From contig CAYRLG010000002.1 of NCBI GenBank assembly GCA_964425195.1, forward strand, positions 1 through 64,000: 64,000 bases of DNA. Direction: 5' to 3'. Source of the stretch: Desulfamplus sp964425195. GTDB taxonomy: Bacteria; Desulfobacterota; Desulfobacteria; Desulfobacterales; Desulfobacteraceae. Below, piece by piece: positions 52,024 to 60,420 of the stretch (the first letter of the stretch is position 1; each line of letters begins with the position of its first letter). The notes under the pieces were generated by a model. It did no database searches, was not told where the DNA came from, and saw nothing but the letters and a program-made list of their open reading frames with translations. A program made the position numbers and the translations under genes.

Positions 52024-52982
52024 TTACAACACCGACCAATTTTAATAGACCGCTTAATATAATATTCATGGGTACTCCTGATTTTTCGGTTCCAGCACTA
52101 AGGGCTTTGGTTAAAAATGGATATAGTATAAGCCTTGTAATTACTCAGCCAGATAGACCAAAGGGCAGGGGCAAAAAGATGATGTATCCTCCTATAAAAC
52201 AGGCAGCTTTAGAGCTTGGTCTTGATATTTTCCAGCCTGAAACAATAAAAGGTTCTGAAGTTAGAGATAAACTTATAGCACTTAAACCCGATTTTTTTGT
52301 TGTGGTCGCATTTGGTCATAAGTTAACCAGAGAGATTCTTGATATTCCAGCAATTTACCCTATTAATATTCATGCGTCACTGTTACCAGCCTATAGAGGT
52401 TCATCTCCAATTCAATCTGCAATTATGAACATGGATAAAGTTTCTGGTGTAACCACAATGGTTATGGATACAGAGCTTGATACCGGAGATATTTTACTTA
52501 AAGCAACAACCCCTTTATCTGACGAAGAGACCGCCCAGACTCTTCATGATAGACTCTCTTTGATGGGAGGGGAGCTGATTATTGAGACGCTTGATGCTAT
52601 AGTAAAAAACAGAGTTACTCCAACTCCTCAAGATAATTCTATAGCAACTTACTGCCGTATGCTTAAAAAAGAGGATGGAAAAATTGATTGGTGCAAAGAG
52701 CCTGAAGAGATTTCAGCACAGGTTAGAGCAATGACCCCGTGGCCAGGGGCATTTACATTTCTTAATGGTAGGCGTATTAAGGTTATGGCTGTAAGAGCTA
52801 TGGATATTAGAACTGATCTCTCTGCTGGAACTATTTTTTCGTGTGATTGCAGTGAGATACATGTTGCTGCTGGTAGCCGTTCTATCGCCATTCTTCAGCT
52901 TCAGGGAGAGTCTGGAAAATGTCTCTGTTCAGAAGATTTTCTTCGAGGGAATCGTCTTGATACAGGAGAGTGCTTTTTATGA
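52020..52982 (+). CDS. fmt: Methionyl-tRNA formyltransferase
   Basis: Fmt formylates initiator Met-tRNA, the partner activity of Def. The catalytic Asn-His-Asp set is visible in INIHASLLPAYRGSSPIQSAI and LDTGDIL. The N-terminus is LNIIFMGTPDFSVPALRALV, with QPDRPKGRGKK following. The start is TTG at 52020, overlapping the def stop by 4 bp (TTGA). The next ATG at 52068 would remove the first beta strand, so TTG is preferred. The length of 320 residues is normal and the C-terminal domain (MTPWPGAFTFLNGRRIKV) is complete. Confidence 0.96.
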   Translation: MITTPTNFNRPLNIIFMGTPDFSVPALRALVKNGYSISLVITQPDRPKGRGKKMMYPPIKQAALELGLDIFQPETIKGSEVRDKLIALKPDFFVVVAFGHKLTREILDIPAIYPINIHASLLPAYRGSSPIQSAIMNMDKVSGVTTMVMDTELDTGDILLKATTPLSDEETAQTLHDRLSLMGGELIIETLDAIVKNRVTPTPQDNSIATYCRMLKKEDGKIDWCKEPEEISAQVRAMTPWPGAFTFLNGRRIKVMAVRAMDIRTDLSAGTIFSCDCSEIHVAAGSRSIAILQLQGESGKCLCSEDFLRGNRLDTGECFL

Positions 52983-53101
52983 TACTCAGTTTTTAATAAT
53001 GTATTTTAAAAAGTATCTTGCAATCTTTAACTTCTTTTAAAGCATATAAACTAAAAATCAATACTTCTAATTTAATCTTAACTTTCGGAGATAAAACACT
53101 T

Positions 53102-54466
53102 TTGGAAAATGATCCCCGCTACGTTGCCCTACTAATCCTTATAGAAAACAGCCGTACAAGAGTTCCTCTTGACACAATTCTTGATCAGTTTGCCCCACGA
53201 CTTGATATGCTCTCAAAACTTGATAGGTCACTTACAAATGCAATTGTTTATGGCACCTTAAGATGGCGAGAGAGCCTTGACTGGATCGTTCAGCCATTCT
53301 CCAACAGACGAATAGAAACCCTTAAAATAGAAGTTGCTTATATATTACGTATAGCAATGTTTCAGATTGTCTTTATGGATAAAATTCCTGTTTCTGCTGC
53401 TGTAAATAGTGCTGTTAATTTAGCAAAAAAAATTTCTCATCAAGGAGTCGCTGGATTTGTAAATGCAGTACTAAGAAAAGCATCCTCACATTGTGAAGAG
53501 ATTTTACACTCTAAAGAGAACTCAGATTTTAAAGATATTACCTCTTTAAAAGATATTGTTTTACCTGATTCTGAAGCCGAGCCAGAACTTTATATATCGG
53601 TTACAAAATCAATGCCATTGTGGCTTGTTAGAAGATGGGTGGCTCGATTTGGATTTGATAAAACTTTAAAATTGTGTGAAAAAATAAACACCATTCCGCC
53701 CATAACAGTACGAGCCAATAGACTGAAAATTGACAGAGAAGAACTTATTTCAGTATGCTCTTCTTATGTTGAACAGATTGCACCAACTGATAATTCACCT
53801 GATGGTCTCTATTTTACAAAACCTTTAGTTCCTATACATGAATCTGAGGCGTTTAAAAAAGGTCTATTTCAGGTGCAAGATGAGGCAGCACAGCTTGTAA
53901 CCATAATGCTTAACCCTCTACCCGGGGAGACAATACTTGACGCTTGTGCAGGTCTTGGTGGAAAGACAGGGCACATTGCACAGCTTATGAAAAATGAAGG
54001 TTCTATAATTGCTTGCGATACTGATATTAAAAAACTCGAAAGCCTTAAAAAAGAGATGAAAAGACTTGGTATTGATGTTGTGCAAACCATTTGTAAAGAT
54101 ATTCTTAAAGCAGATTTAAGCGATTTTGGCACTCAATTTGATAAAGTTCTTGTTGATGCTCCATGTTCAGGGATGGGTGTTTTAAGACGCAACCCTGACG
54201 CAAAATGGAAGAGAACAAAAAAAGACCTTGCACGCCTTGCAATCAGACAGGAGAGGATGCTTTTAAGTGTCGCAAACCTTGTAAAAGCTGGCGGGAGCTT
54301 GCTTTATGCTGTCTGCTCGTGCGAAACAAGGGAGAATGAAGCTGTAATAGAGGGTTTTTTAAAACAGAGACCAGATTTTTTAATAAAAAAAGAGCTTAGA
54401 ACATATCCAGATAATAGTGATATGGATGGTTTTTTTGCTACACTAATGGAACGTAAAGTAAACTGA
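53102..54466 (+). CDS. rsmB: 16S rRNA (cytosine-5) methyltransferase, RsmB/Sun
   Basis: RsmB methylates C967 of 16S rRNA. The N-terminal NusB-like domain is followed by a methyltransferase domain. AdoMet motif I is LDACAGLGGKTGHIAQ, motif IV VDAPCSGMGVLRRNPDAKWK, and motif VI has the catalytic Cys in YAVCSCETRENEAVI. The frame is open from TTG 53018, but TTG 53102 (ENDPRYVALLIL) follows a cggagat ribosome binding site and matches where the family begins. Between the two domains is an acidic stretch (about 140-170 from that start). Confidence 0.92.
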   Translation: MENDPRYVALLILIENSRTRVPLDTILDQFAPRLDMLSKLDRSLTNAIVYGTLRWRESLDWIVQPFSNRRIETLKIEVAYILRIAMFQIVFMDKIPVSAAVNSAVNLAKKISHQGVAGFVNAVLRKASSHCEEILHSKENSDFKDITSLKDIVLPDSEAEPELYISVTKSMPLWLVRRWVARFGFDKTLKLCEKINTIPPITVRANRLKIDREELISVCSSYVEQIAPTDNSPDGLYFTKPLVPIHESEAFKKGLFQVQDEAAQLVTIMLNPLPGETILDACAGLGGKTGHIAQLMKNEGSIIACDTDIKKLESLKKEMKRLGIDVVQTICKDILKADLSDFGTQFDKVLVDAPCSGMGVLRRNPDAKWKRTKKDLARLAIRQERMLLSVANLVKAGGSLLYAVCSCETRENEAVIEGFLKQRPDFLIKKELRTYPDNSDMDGFFATLMERKVN

Positions 54467-54593
54467 TAGTCAAAGAGAAGAAAGTGGACAGACAAAATGT
54501 TTTAAAAAAATTCAGTAGCGGTTTGAGTTTGCTGCTAACAAAACTGTCCGCCAAATTAAAGATAAGAGTTTAACAGGAGAGCTATATAAAAAC

Positions 54594-55406
54594 ATGTCAA
54601 GAAACACGTTAGCAAATTCAACTATAATTGCCCCATCAATACTGTCAGCAGATTTTACAAAACTTGGTCAAGAACTAAATGATGTAGAAAAAGGTGGAGC
54701 TGACTGGATACATATTGATGTTATGGATGGTCATTTTGTTCCCAACATATCTTATGGACCAATAGTTGTTGATGCGTGCAAAAAGGCGACTAATCTGATT
54801 CTTGATGTTCACCTCATGATTGAAAAACCTGACCTTTTGATACCAGAATTTGCAAAAGCAGGAGCTGACCTTATATCTGTACATGCAGAGGCATGTACGC
54901 ATCTGCACAGAACAATTCAGCTTATAAAATCTTTAGAGAGTGAAAGATATAAAGATGAAAGTAAATATAAAAATAATAATAGAACCATGGGTAATTGCCA
55001 TTGCAAAGATAGCAATAAGAACGAATTTAACCAGCAGAGTACATTTGGTGGAGATAAAAATATAAAAGCAGGAGTTGCCCTCAATCCTGCAACTCCTCTT
55101 AGTTCCATTGAGTGGATAATTGATGAGATCGACTTTATTTTAATTATGAGTGTAAATCCCGGGTTTGGGGGGCAAAAATTTATCCAATCAAGCCTTGAGA
55201 AGATAGAGTCTCTATCAGCCATGATAAAGAACCGAGGTTCAAATGCTATCATTCAGGTTGATGGAGGTGTTGCACCTGACACTATTGGCAAAGTTGCTGC
55301 TGCTGGAGCAATATCTTTTGTTGCTGGCTCTGCTATATTTAAAACTTCTGATTATAAAGAGACTATAAAAAACTTGAGAGAAGCAACTGGTCTTTTATCA
55401 GCTTAA
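54594..55406 (+). CDS. rpe: Ribulose-phosphate 3-epimerase with a low-complexity insertion
   Basis: Rpe interconverts ribulose-5-phosphate and xylulose-5-phosphate. The TIM barrel is clear: IIAPSILSADFTKLG, WIHIDVMDGHFVPNISYG, DVHLMIEKPD, SVHAEACTHLHRTIQ, GVALNPATPLSSIEW, ILIMSVNPGFGGQKFI and QVDGGVAPDTI. It has 270 residues against about 220 usually. The extra is a hydrophilic Asn/Lys/Ser-rich, Cys-containing loop at about 116-156 before GVALNPATP. It follows rsmB on the same strand. Confidence 0.95.
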   Translation: MSRNTLANSTIIAPSILSADFTKLGQELNDVEKGGADWIHIDVMDGHFVPNISYGPIVVDACKKATNLILDVHLMIEKPDLLIPEFAKAGADLISVHAEACTHLHRTIQLIKSLESERYKDESKYKNNNRTMGNCHCKDSNKNEFNQQSTFGGDKNIKAGVALNPATPLSSIEWIIDEIDFILIMSVNPGFGGQKFIQSSLEKIESLSAMIKNRGSNAIIQVDGGVAPDTIGKVAAAGAISFVAGSAIFKTSDYKETIKNLREATGLLSA

Positions 55407-55438
55407 TTTCTACCTTAAGCGTTTTAGAGGAGTTAGTT

Positions 55439-56395
55439 ATGAACATTATAGTAACCGGAGCATCTGGTTTTGTTGGAACTCATCTTTGTAGAGTACTCCT
55501 TGACAAAGGGCATCGTGTAACTGGAGTTGGAACGTCAAAAAGAGGCAGATTTGAAGAGTCTGACCGTTTTGAGTGGATAAGTGCAGATACGACTATTGAA
55601 GGGGTTTGGCAGGACAAAATTAGAACATCAGATGTAGTGATCAACCTTACTGGCAAAAATATATTTGGGTATTGGACAAAAAAATACAAATCCCAGATAT
55701 ACAGAAGCAGGATATTAACAACTGAAAATATTATTTCTGCTATTCCTGATGATATTACAGTAACTCATCGTGCTGATGGGAATGGTTTAACTGTAAAATC
55801 TATAAAAAAGCCGCTTCTTCTTAATGCCTCTGCTATTGGATTTTATGGAGACAGAGGCAATGACTCCTTAATAGAATCAGAGCCTTGTGGAGATGATTTT
55901 CTTGCAACCGTTTGTTATGATTGGGAAAATATTGCTTTAAAAGCTACTAAGAAAGGGGTAAGAGTTGTTTTGATGAGATTTGGTGTGGTGCTTGGTAAAA
56001 ACGGAGGAGCTCTTAGTAAGATGCTTCCAGCATTCAAGCTCTTTTTGGGAGGACCGCTTGGCAATGGTCTTCAATGGTTTCCGTGGATTCACATTAATGA
56101 TCTTTTAAATGCGGTTCTATTTTTTATGGATAACGATGAAATTTCAGGTCCTGTTAATATTGTTGCTCCTGGCACTTTACGGCACCGAGAGTTTGCATCT
56201 GCACTTGGATACACATTGAACCGACCAGTTTTCATGCCAGCTCCTGCCTTTATGCTTAAAACGATAATGGGAGAGATGGGTGGCTCTTTTTTGAGTAGCC
56301 AAAAAGCTATTCCTTATGTATTGAGTAATAAAGGGTTTAGCTTTGAATATGGTGATATCTATAAGGCTCTGCAAGATATCTTATTGTGTAGATAG
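55439..56395 (+). CDS. TIGR01777-type NAD(P)-dependent epimerase/dehydratase
   Basis: This is a short-chain-dehydrogenase-like protein related to YfcH/SulA-type cell division inhibitors and plant chloroplast homologues. It has IIVTGASGFVGTHLCRVLL (Rossmann motif), INLTGKNI, NASAIGFYGDRG and FPWIHINDLLNAVLF, followed by the C-terminal DUF1731-like end (LGYTLNRPVFMPAPAFMLKTIMGEMG). The enzymatic substrate is unknown. The stretch DITVTHRADGNGLTVKS (about 105-121) looks like an inserted loop compared with the family. It ends the plus-strand operon; the next gene is convergent. Confidence 0.9.
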   Translation: MNIIVTGASGFVGTHLCRVLLDKGHRVTGVGTSKRGRFEESDRFEWISADTTIEGVWQDKIRTSDVVINLTGKNIFGYWTKKYKSQIYRSRILTTENIISAIPDDITVTHRADGNGLTVKSIKKPLLLNASAIGFYGDRGNDSLIESEPCGDDFLATVCYDWENIALKATKKGVRVVLMRFGVVLGKNGGALSKMLPAFKLFLGGPLGNGLQWFPWIHINDLLNAVLFFMDNDEISGPVNIVAPGTLRHREFASALGYTLNRPVFMPAPAFMLKTIMGEMGGSFLSSQKAIPYVLSNKGFSFEYGDIYKALQDILLCR

Positions 56396-56438
56396 TATCG
56401 TTACTGTTTAGAATAGATGATTTTTTTCAAAAATATGC

Positions 56439-56478
56439 AAACCTGTAGAGATGTGTGGGTGTACATCTCTACAGGTTT
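56439..56478. terminator. 16-bp perfect hairpin between convergent genes
   Basis: aaacctgtagagatgt (56439-56454) and acatctctacaggttt (56463-56478) pair perfectly with an 8-nt loop. It lies between the plus-strand epimerase gene and the minus-strand acyl-CoA dehydrogenase gene and is a likely bidirectional terminator. The tagaga/tctcta parts recall the other hairpins of the window. Confidence 0.7.
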
Positions 56479-56542
56479 AAATCGCATTACTCTCTTTGTA
56501 TAAAATTAAAGATACCTTAAGCTGTAAAGTACAAAAAAACAG

Positions 56543-58345
56543 CTATTTCCCACCAAATCCATCTTCTGATATCTCTACAGCAGCTCCGTCACAATTTGAT
56601 ATTGCAGTAAGTCTGCCTTTTGCTACTGGCAGTACATAACGTATAAAGAATCTTGCCGTGTCGATCTGCCCTTTATAGAAGATATCATCTTTTTTGCTTG
56701 AACCAACTTTTTGAGCCGCAATAGATGCTCTCCAAAGAAGCATCCACGCTATCGACAGATCGCCTGTACATTCAAGAAAGGGGTGTGTATAGGTATATGC
56801 GTTGAGAACTTTTTCAGAAGAGATATTTTGTGATAGAGCCACTGCTGTCTCCATATATGTATCCAAATAGTCTTGAAGCTCTTTTGCAATCTCTTCAGTG
56901 CCATTTATCTCCTTAGCTTTTTTTACAATTTTAGTTATTTCATCTATAAATGCAATAAAAGGCGCTCCTTTTTTCATACCCATCTTTCTACCTACAAAGT
57001 CTATTGACTGAATGCCATTTGTCCCTTCGTAAAGCATAAATATTCTGGAATCTCTAAGAAGTTGTGCAATTGGGTACTCTTCAATAAATCCATAACCACC
57101 ATAAACTTGGATTCCATGGCTACAGATCTCAAAAGCCTTATCTGTAATATAGCCTTTGATTATTGGAGTGAGAACCTCAACCATCTCGCCCGCAGCTATT
57201 CTCTCCTCTTCAGTTGCCGCACATTTTTCAATATCTTGACACAGCCCACCGTAATAGATAAGGCTTCTCATGCCTTCGACATGGGCTTTCATAATCATCA
57301 GTTGTCGTCTTACATCTGGGTGCTGAATAATAGGTACAGAGGTAGAGTTTGGAGATGATGTGATATGTTTAGTCTGAACACGAGAGCGTGCATAGTTAAG
57401 AGCATAAAGATATGCTGCTGAAGCATTGGCAAAGCCTTGAAGTCCAACCATCTGACGAGCTTCGTTCATCATAACAAACATTGCAGCCATCCCTTTGTTC
57501 TCTTGACCAAGAAGTGTTCCTATGCAGTTGGCATTCCCACCAAGTGTCAACGAACAGGTACAGTTTCCATGAAGTCCCATCTTATGTTCAATACCTGTGC
57601 AGACAACATCATTGAAATCTCCAAGATTACCATCAGATTTGACTCTGAATTTAGGAACAAGAAATAGAGAAATTCCTTTTGTTCCAGCAGGTGCACCTTC
57701 AATTCTTGCAAGAACTGGATGTATTATATTCTCCACCATATTGTGTTCTCCGCCAGAGATAAAAATCTTGTTGCCTGTTATGCTGTATGTGCCGTCAGGA
57801 TTTTTCTTTGCAGATGTTGTAAGAGCTCCTACATCAGAACCTGCTTCTGGTTCTGTAAGCAGCATAGTTCCTGACCACTTGCCAGATAGCATATTTGCCA
57901 GATAGATATCTTTTTGTTCTTGTGTGCCAAAATTTTCAACCAACCTTGCTGCTCCGTGACTTAGCAGATGGAATAGCATAAATGAGTTACATGCCCCATA
58001 AAAATACTCGTTTGCTGCCATTGCTACTAATTTTGGCAAGCCTTGACCTCCCCATTTAGGATCATCTGTCATTGCAAGCCACTCACCAGCAAGATAGGAA
58101 TCTAAAACTTTGTGATACGCTTCAGGCACAGTCACCTGTCCAGCATTAAACTGACACCCTTGATCAGAAATTTTCTGAAGAGGCAATATCTCTTTTAGAG
58201 CTAAATTTCTTGCCTCAGATACTATAAGGTCTATGGTTTTTTTATTGCATGTTTCGTATTTTTCAAATTTTGTTAGTGATGCAGCATCAAACTGCTCGTG
58301 AAGTACAAATTCAACATCCCTTTTATCTGCTATAAGTTGTGCCAT
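56543..58345 (-). CDS. Acyl-CoA dehydrogenase (long form)
   Basis: The 600-residue FAD enzyme introduces the 2,3-double bond into acyl-CoA. The FAD/substrate region is TGTMLLTEPEAGSDVGALTTSAKKNPDGTYSITGNKIFISGGEH. The catalytic Glu is in MLYEGTNGIQSIDFVGRKM. The C-terminal ~130 residues form the additional helical domain of the ~600-aa FadE group. ETF is the expected electron acceptor; its genes are not in this window. The next genes on the same strand encode a CoA-transferase and a dienoyl-CoA-reductase-like flavoprotein. Confidence 0.93.
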   Translation of the reverse strand: MAQLIADKRDVEFVLHEQFDAASLTKFEKYETCNKKTIDLIVSEARNLALKEILPLQKISDQGCQFNAGQVTVPEAYHKVLDSYLAGEWLAMTDDPKWGGQGLPKLVAMAANEYFYGACNSFMLFHLLSHGAARLVENFGTQEQKDIYLANMLSGKWSGTMLLTEPEAGSDVGALTTSAKKNPDGTYSITGNKIFISGGEHNMVENIIHPVLARIEGAPAGTKGISLFLVPKFRVKSDGNLGDFNDVVCTGIEHKMGLHGNCTCSLTLGGNANCIGTLLGQENKGMAAMFVMMNEARQMVGLQGFANASAAYLYALNYARSRVQTKHITSSPNSTSVPIIQHPDVRRQLMIMKAHVEGMRSLIYYGGLCQDIEKCAATEEERIAAGEMVEVLTPIIKGYITDKAFEICSHGIQVYGGYGFIEEYPIAQLLRDSRIFMLYEGTNGIQSIDFVGRKMGMKKGAPFIAFIDEITKIVKKAKEINGTEEIAKELQDYLDTYMETAVALSQNISSEKVLNAYTYTHPFLECTGDLSIAWMLLWRASIAAQKVGSSKKDDIFYKGQIDTARFFIRYVLPVAKGRLTAISNCDGAAVEISEDGFGGK

Positions 58346-58488
58346 TATATTTTTATTCCTTATATATTGTTATTTTATAAAATTGTAATTATAATTTTAA
58401 GATATTCGTAAGTTAGTTTTCTTCTTATCAAGGAGTGGGTATATTTGCCTACTTGACAAGAAGAGGGTGGAGTTAGGAAAAGATGAGA

Positions 58489-59925
58489 TCACGACTCCAC
58501 TAAAGTGAGATTCTCTCTTCCCTTATATCTCACTGCATCTATATGGTGGGACTTTGTAAATACTCCTAATTTTCCGGGATATACAGCATCTCTCTTTTTC
58601 TCTTTTGTCCAAATACCCATTGTCTCTGCCTCTTTAATAAGTTCCGACCTAAATGCAGGGTGGGCTATGCTTATAAGTGCCTCTGCTCTCTCCCATGTAC
58701 TCTTTCCCTTTAGATTTACCATGCCATATTCTGTAACAATGTATTGAGTTATGGTTCTTGGAAGGGTAACTACAGTTCCAGAATCAAAAAGAGGTCTGAT
58801 TCTTGATGTTAATTTACCTGTTTTATCCTTTGCTGTAGAGCTTAAGCATATAAAAGATTTACCACCTTGTGAGTGGTAAGCTCCATAAGCAAAGTCAAAC
58901 TGACCTCCTGTTCCGGTGATATGTCTTTTTCCTACTGATTCAGACGAGACCTGACCATATAGATCAACTTCAAGAGCATTGTTAATTGAGATAACCCCAG
59001 GGTTTGATGAGATTCTTTGTAGATTGTTTGTGTAGTCAACTGGATAGCTTGCACAGCATGGATTGTTGTCAATAAAGTCGTAGAGAGATTGGCTACCTAA
59101 GGCAAATGTGTAAACAAGTCGCCCGGGATCTGTCGTTTTGTTCAGGTTACTGATCTTTCCAGCCATGTACATATCAAGATAGGCATCTGCAAGCATCTCT
59201 GTGTGAACTCCTAAATTTTTAAGATCAGATGCTGCTATCAATTTACCAACTGTGTTGGGCATTCCTCCGATACCAAGCTGAATACATGCACCGTCTCTTA
59301 TTTCGCTTACAATTTGCTCTGCTATTATTCTGTCGGTTTCTGTTATTACAGGGTTTGGAAGGGTGAAAATTGGTTCATTATCAGATTCTACAACATAATC
59401 GACCTCTGAAATGTGTATAGATTCTTGAAATCCACCAAGGCAGCGAGGCATCTTTTCGTTAATCTCTACTATAACCAATCTTGCCTTCTCGATAGCAGAT
59501 CGTGTACAAGAATTTGCAGCTCCATAGTTAAGAAATCCAAATCTGTCCATAGCACTGGTTCTTAATATGCATACATCAACATCTATGTTGTTTCTATAGT
59601 GGCTTGGTCCTTCGTGGTAGATAAAAGGAATAAAGTGGCACTCTCCCTTATCGTGCATTTTTCGCTCTGCTCCGCTAAAATGCCAACTGTTGTAAGAAAA
59701 GCTCTTTTTCCCCTCATTAACCGCTGCCACAGCTGGAATTCCGGGATATGCTAAAGACCTTATCTTGACATCTGTAAGTTGATCAACTCTTTTGGCAATC
59801 GCTGCATCTATGACTTTTGGTGCACAAAGAAAGGCTGCATAATCGACCCAATCTCCTGATCGTATAAGTTCTGCTGCTGCTTCTGGGGTAACTCGCTTTG
59901 AATTATATATTGTTGTGTAATCCAT
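58489..59925 (-). CDS. Acetyl-CoA hydrolase/transferase family CoA-transferase
   Basis: The 478-residue CoA-transferase resembles 4-hydroxybutyrate or butyryl-CoA:acetate CoA-transferases. The catalytic glutamate is expected in ISINNALEVDLYGQVSSES. Other family blocks are QLGIGGMPNTVGKLI, HTEMLADAYLDMYMAGKI, GTGGQFDFAYGAY and VVTLPRTITQYIVTEYGMVNLKGKS. It would exchange CoA between acetate and short acyl-CoA (inference from family). It is adjacent to an acyl-CoA dehydrogenase gene, suggesting short-chain fatty-acid use or production. Confidence 0.9.
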   Translation of the reverse strand: MDYTTIYNSKRVTPEAAAELIRSGDWVDYAAFLCAPKVIDAAIAKRVDQLTDVKIRSLAYPGIPAVAAVNEGKKSFSYNSWHFSGAERKMHDKGECHFIPFIYHEGPSHYRNNIDVDVCILRTSAMDRFGFLNYGAANSCTRSAIEKARLVIVEINEKMPRCLGGFQESIHISEVDYVVESDNEPIFTLPNPVITETDRIIAEQIVSEIRDGACIQLGIGGMPNTVGKLIAASDLKNLGVHTEMLADAYLDMYMAGKISNLNKTTDPGRLVYTFALGSQSLYDFIDNNPCCASYPVDYTNNLQRISSNPGVISINNALEVDLYGQVSSESVGKRHITGTGGQFDFAYGAYHSQGGKSFICLSSTAKDKTGKLTSRIRPLFDSGTVVTLPRTITQYIVTEYGMVNLKGKSTWERAEALISIAHPAFRSELIKEAETMGIWTKEKKRDAVYPGKLGVFTKSHHIDAVRYKGRENLTLVES

Positions 59926-60064
59926 AATCTCCTCTCCTAAGTTATTTGAGCTTTCTATTTCTTGTTCTGATTTATGATGTTTTGTATAGTTGCTTATTCT
60001 AATTTTGTGTAAGTTGTGTTGTTAAATAGTAAGATAGCAACGGGCGTGCCAAAGAGAATTGATT

Positions 60065-60226
60065 ATGTTTATCATCTTGTTTTTATTGATAATTATATTG
60101 TTTCAGAATATTTATAGATGGGCAAAGGCAAAATGGTGTAAGTCAGGTAAGAGGATAATGTTAATTAATGTGGTTAAAAAGCCCCATATACGATATTATC
60201 TCTATAATAACATATTGCTATTATAA
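60065..60226 (+). CDS. Possible single-pass small membrane protein
   Basis: ATG 60065 opens 53 codons: an N-terminal hydrophobic helix (MFIILFLLIIILF), then a basic tail (YRWAKAKWCKSGKRIML). The hydrophobic-then-basic order fits a one-pass inner-membrane protein. There is no clear ribosome binding site and no homology was recognised, so it may be chance. Confidence 0.2.
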   Translation: MFIILFLLIIILFQNIYRWAKAKWCKSGKRIMLINVVKKPHIRYYLYNNILLL

Positions 60227-60318
60227 GTAATTTTATGATATGTGGTCTTAACGCCACAAAATGGCTATTTAAAGTCTTATGTTGGTTAGGAGAGGATATC
60301 TGTATCTCTGGAAAATAA

Positions 60319-60353
60319 GATATAGAGACACTCAAATAGTGCGTCTCTATATC
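60319..60353. terminator. Palindromic hairpin downstream of the flavoprotein gene
   Basis: gatatagagac (60319-60329) and gtctctatatc (60343-60353) pair perfectly around a 13-nt interior. The interior continues with one mismatch as acact/agtgc, so the core resembles the agacgcac/gtgcgtct hairpins. It is positioned after the 3' end of the minus-strand flavoprotein gene. Confidence 0.5.
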
Positions 60354-60420
60354 ATCTAACATATTAAAATAATATCGAATCTTTGGTAAAGTTAAGAAGA
60401 ATGTGCACAACATGATGAAA

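Larger units (their letters stand above)
59926..60420. other. 495-bp intergenic region between the flavoprotein and CoA-transferase genes
   Basis: This region contains the upstream region of the CoA-transferase gene, a possible small membrane-protein ORF (60065-60226) and a hairpin (60319-60353) downstream of the flavoprotein gene. Apart from these it shows only AT-rich sequence without recognisable signals. Confidence 0.4.

Noticed and set aside
60174..60413. 79-codon minus-strand ORF downstream of the flavoprotein gene
   Set aside because: It spans the palindromic hairpin and has no ribosome binding site or recognisable family.
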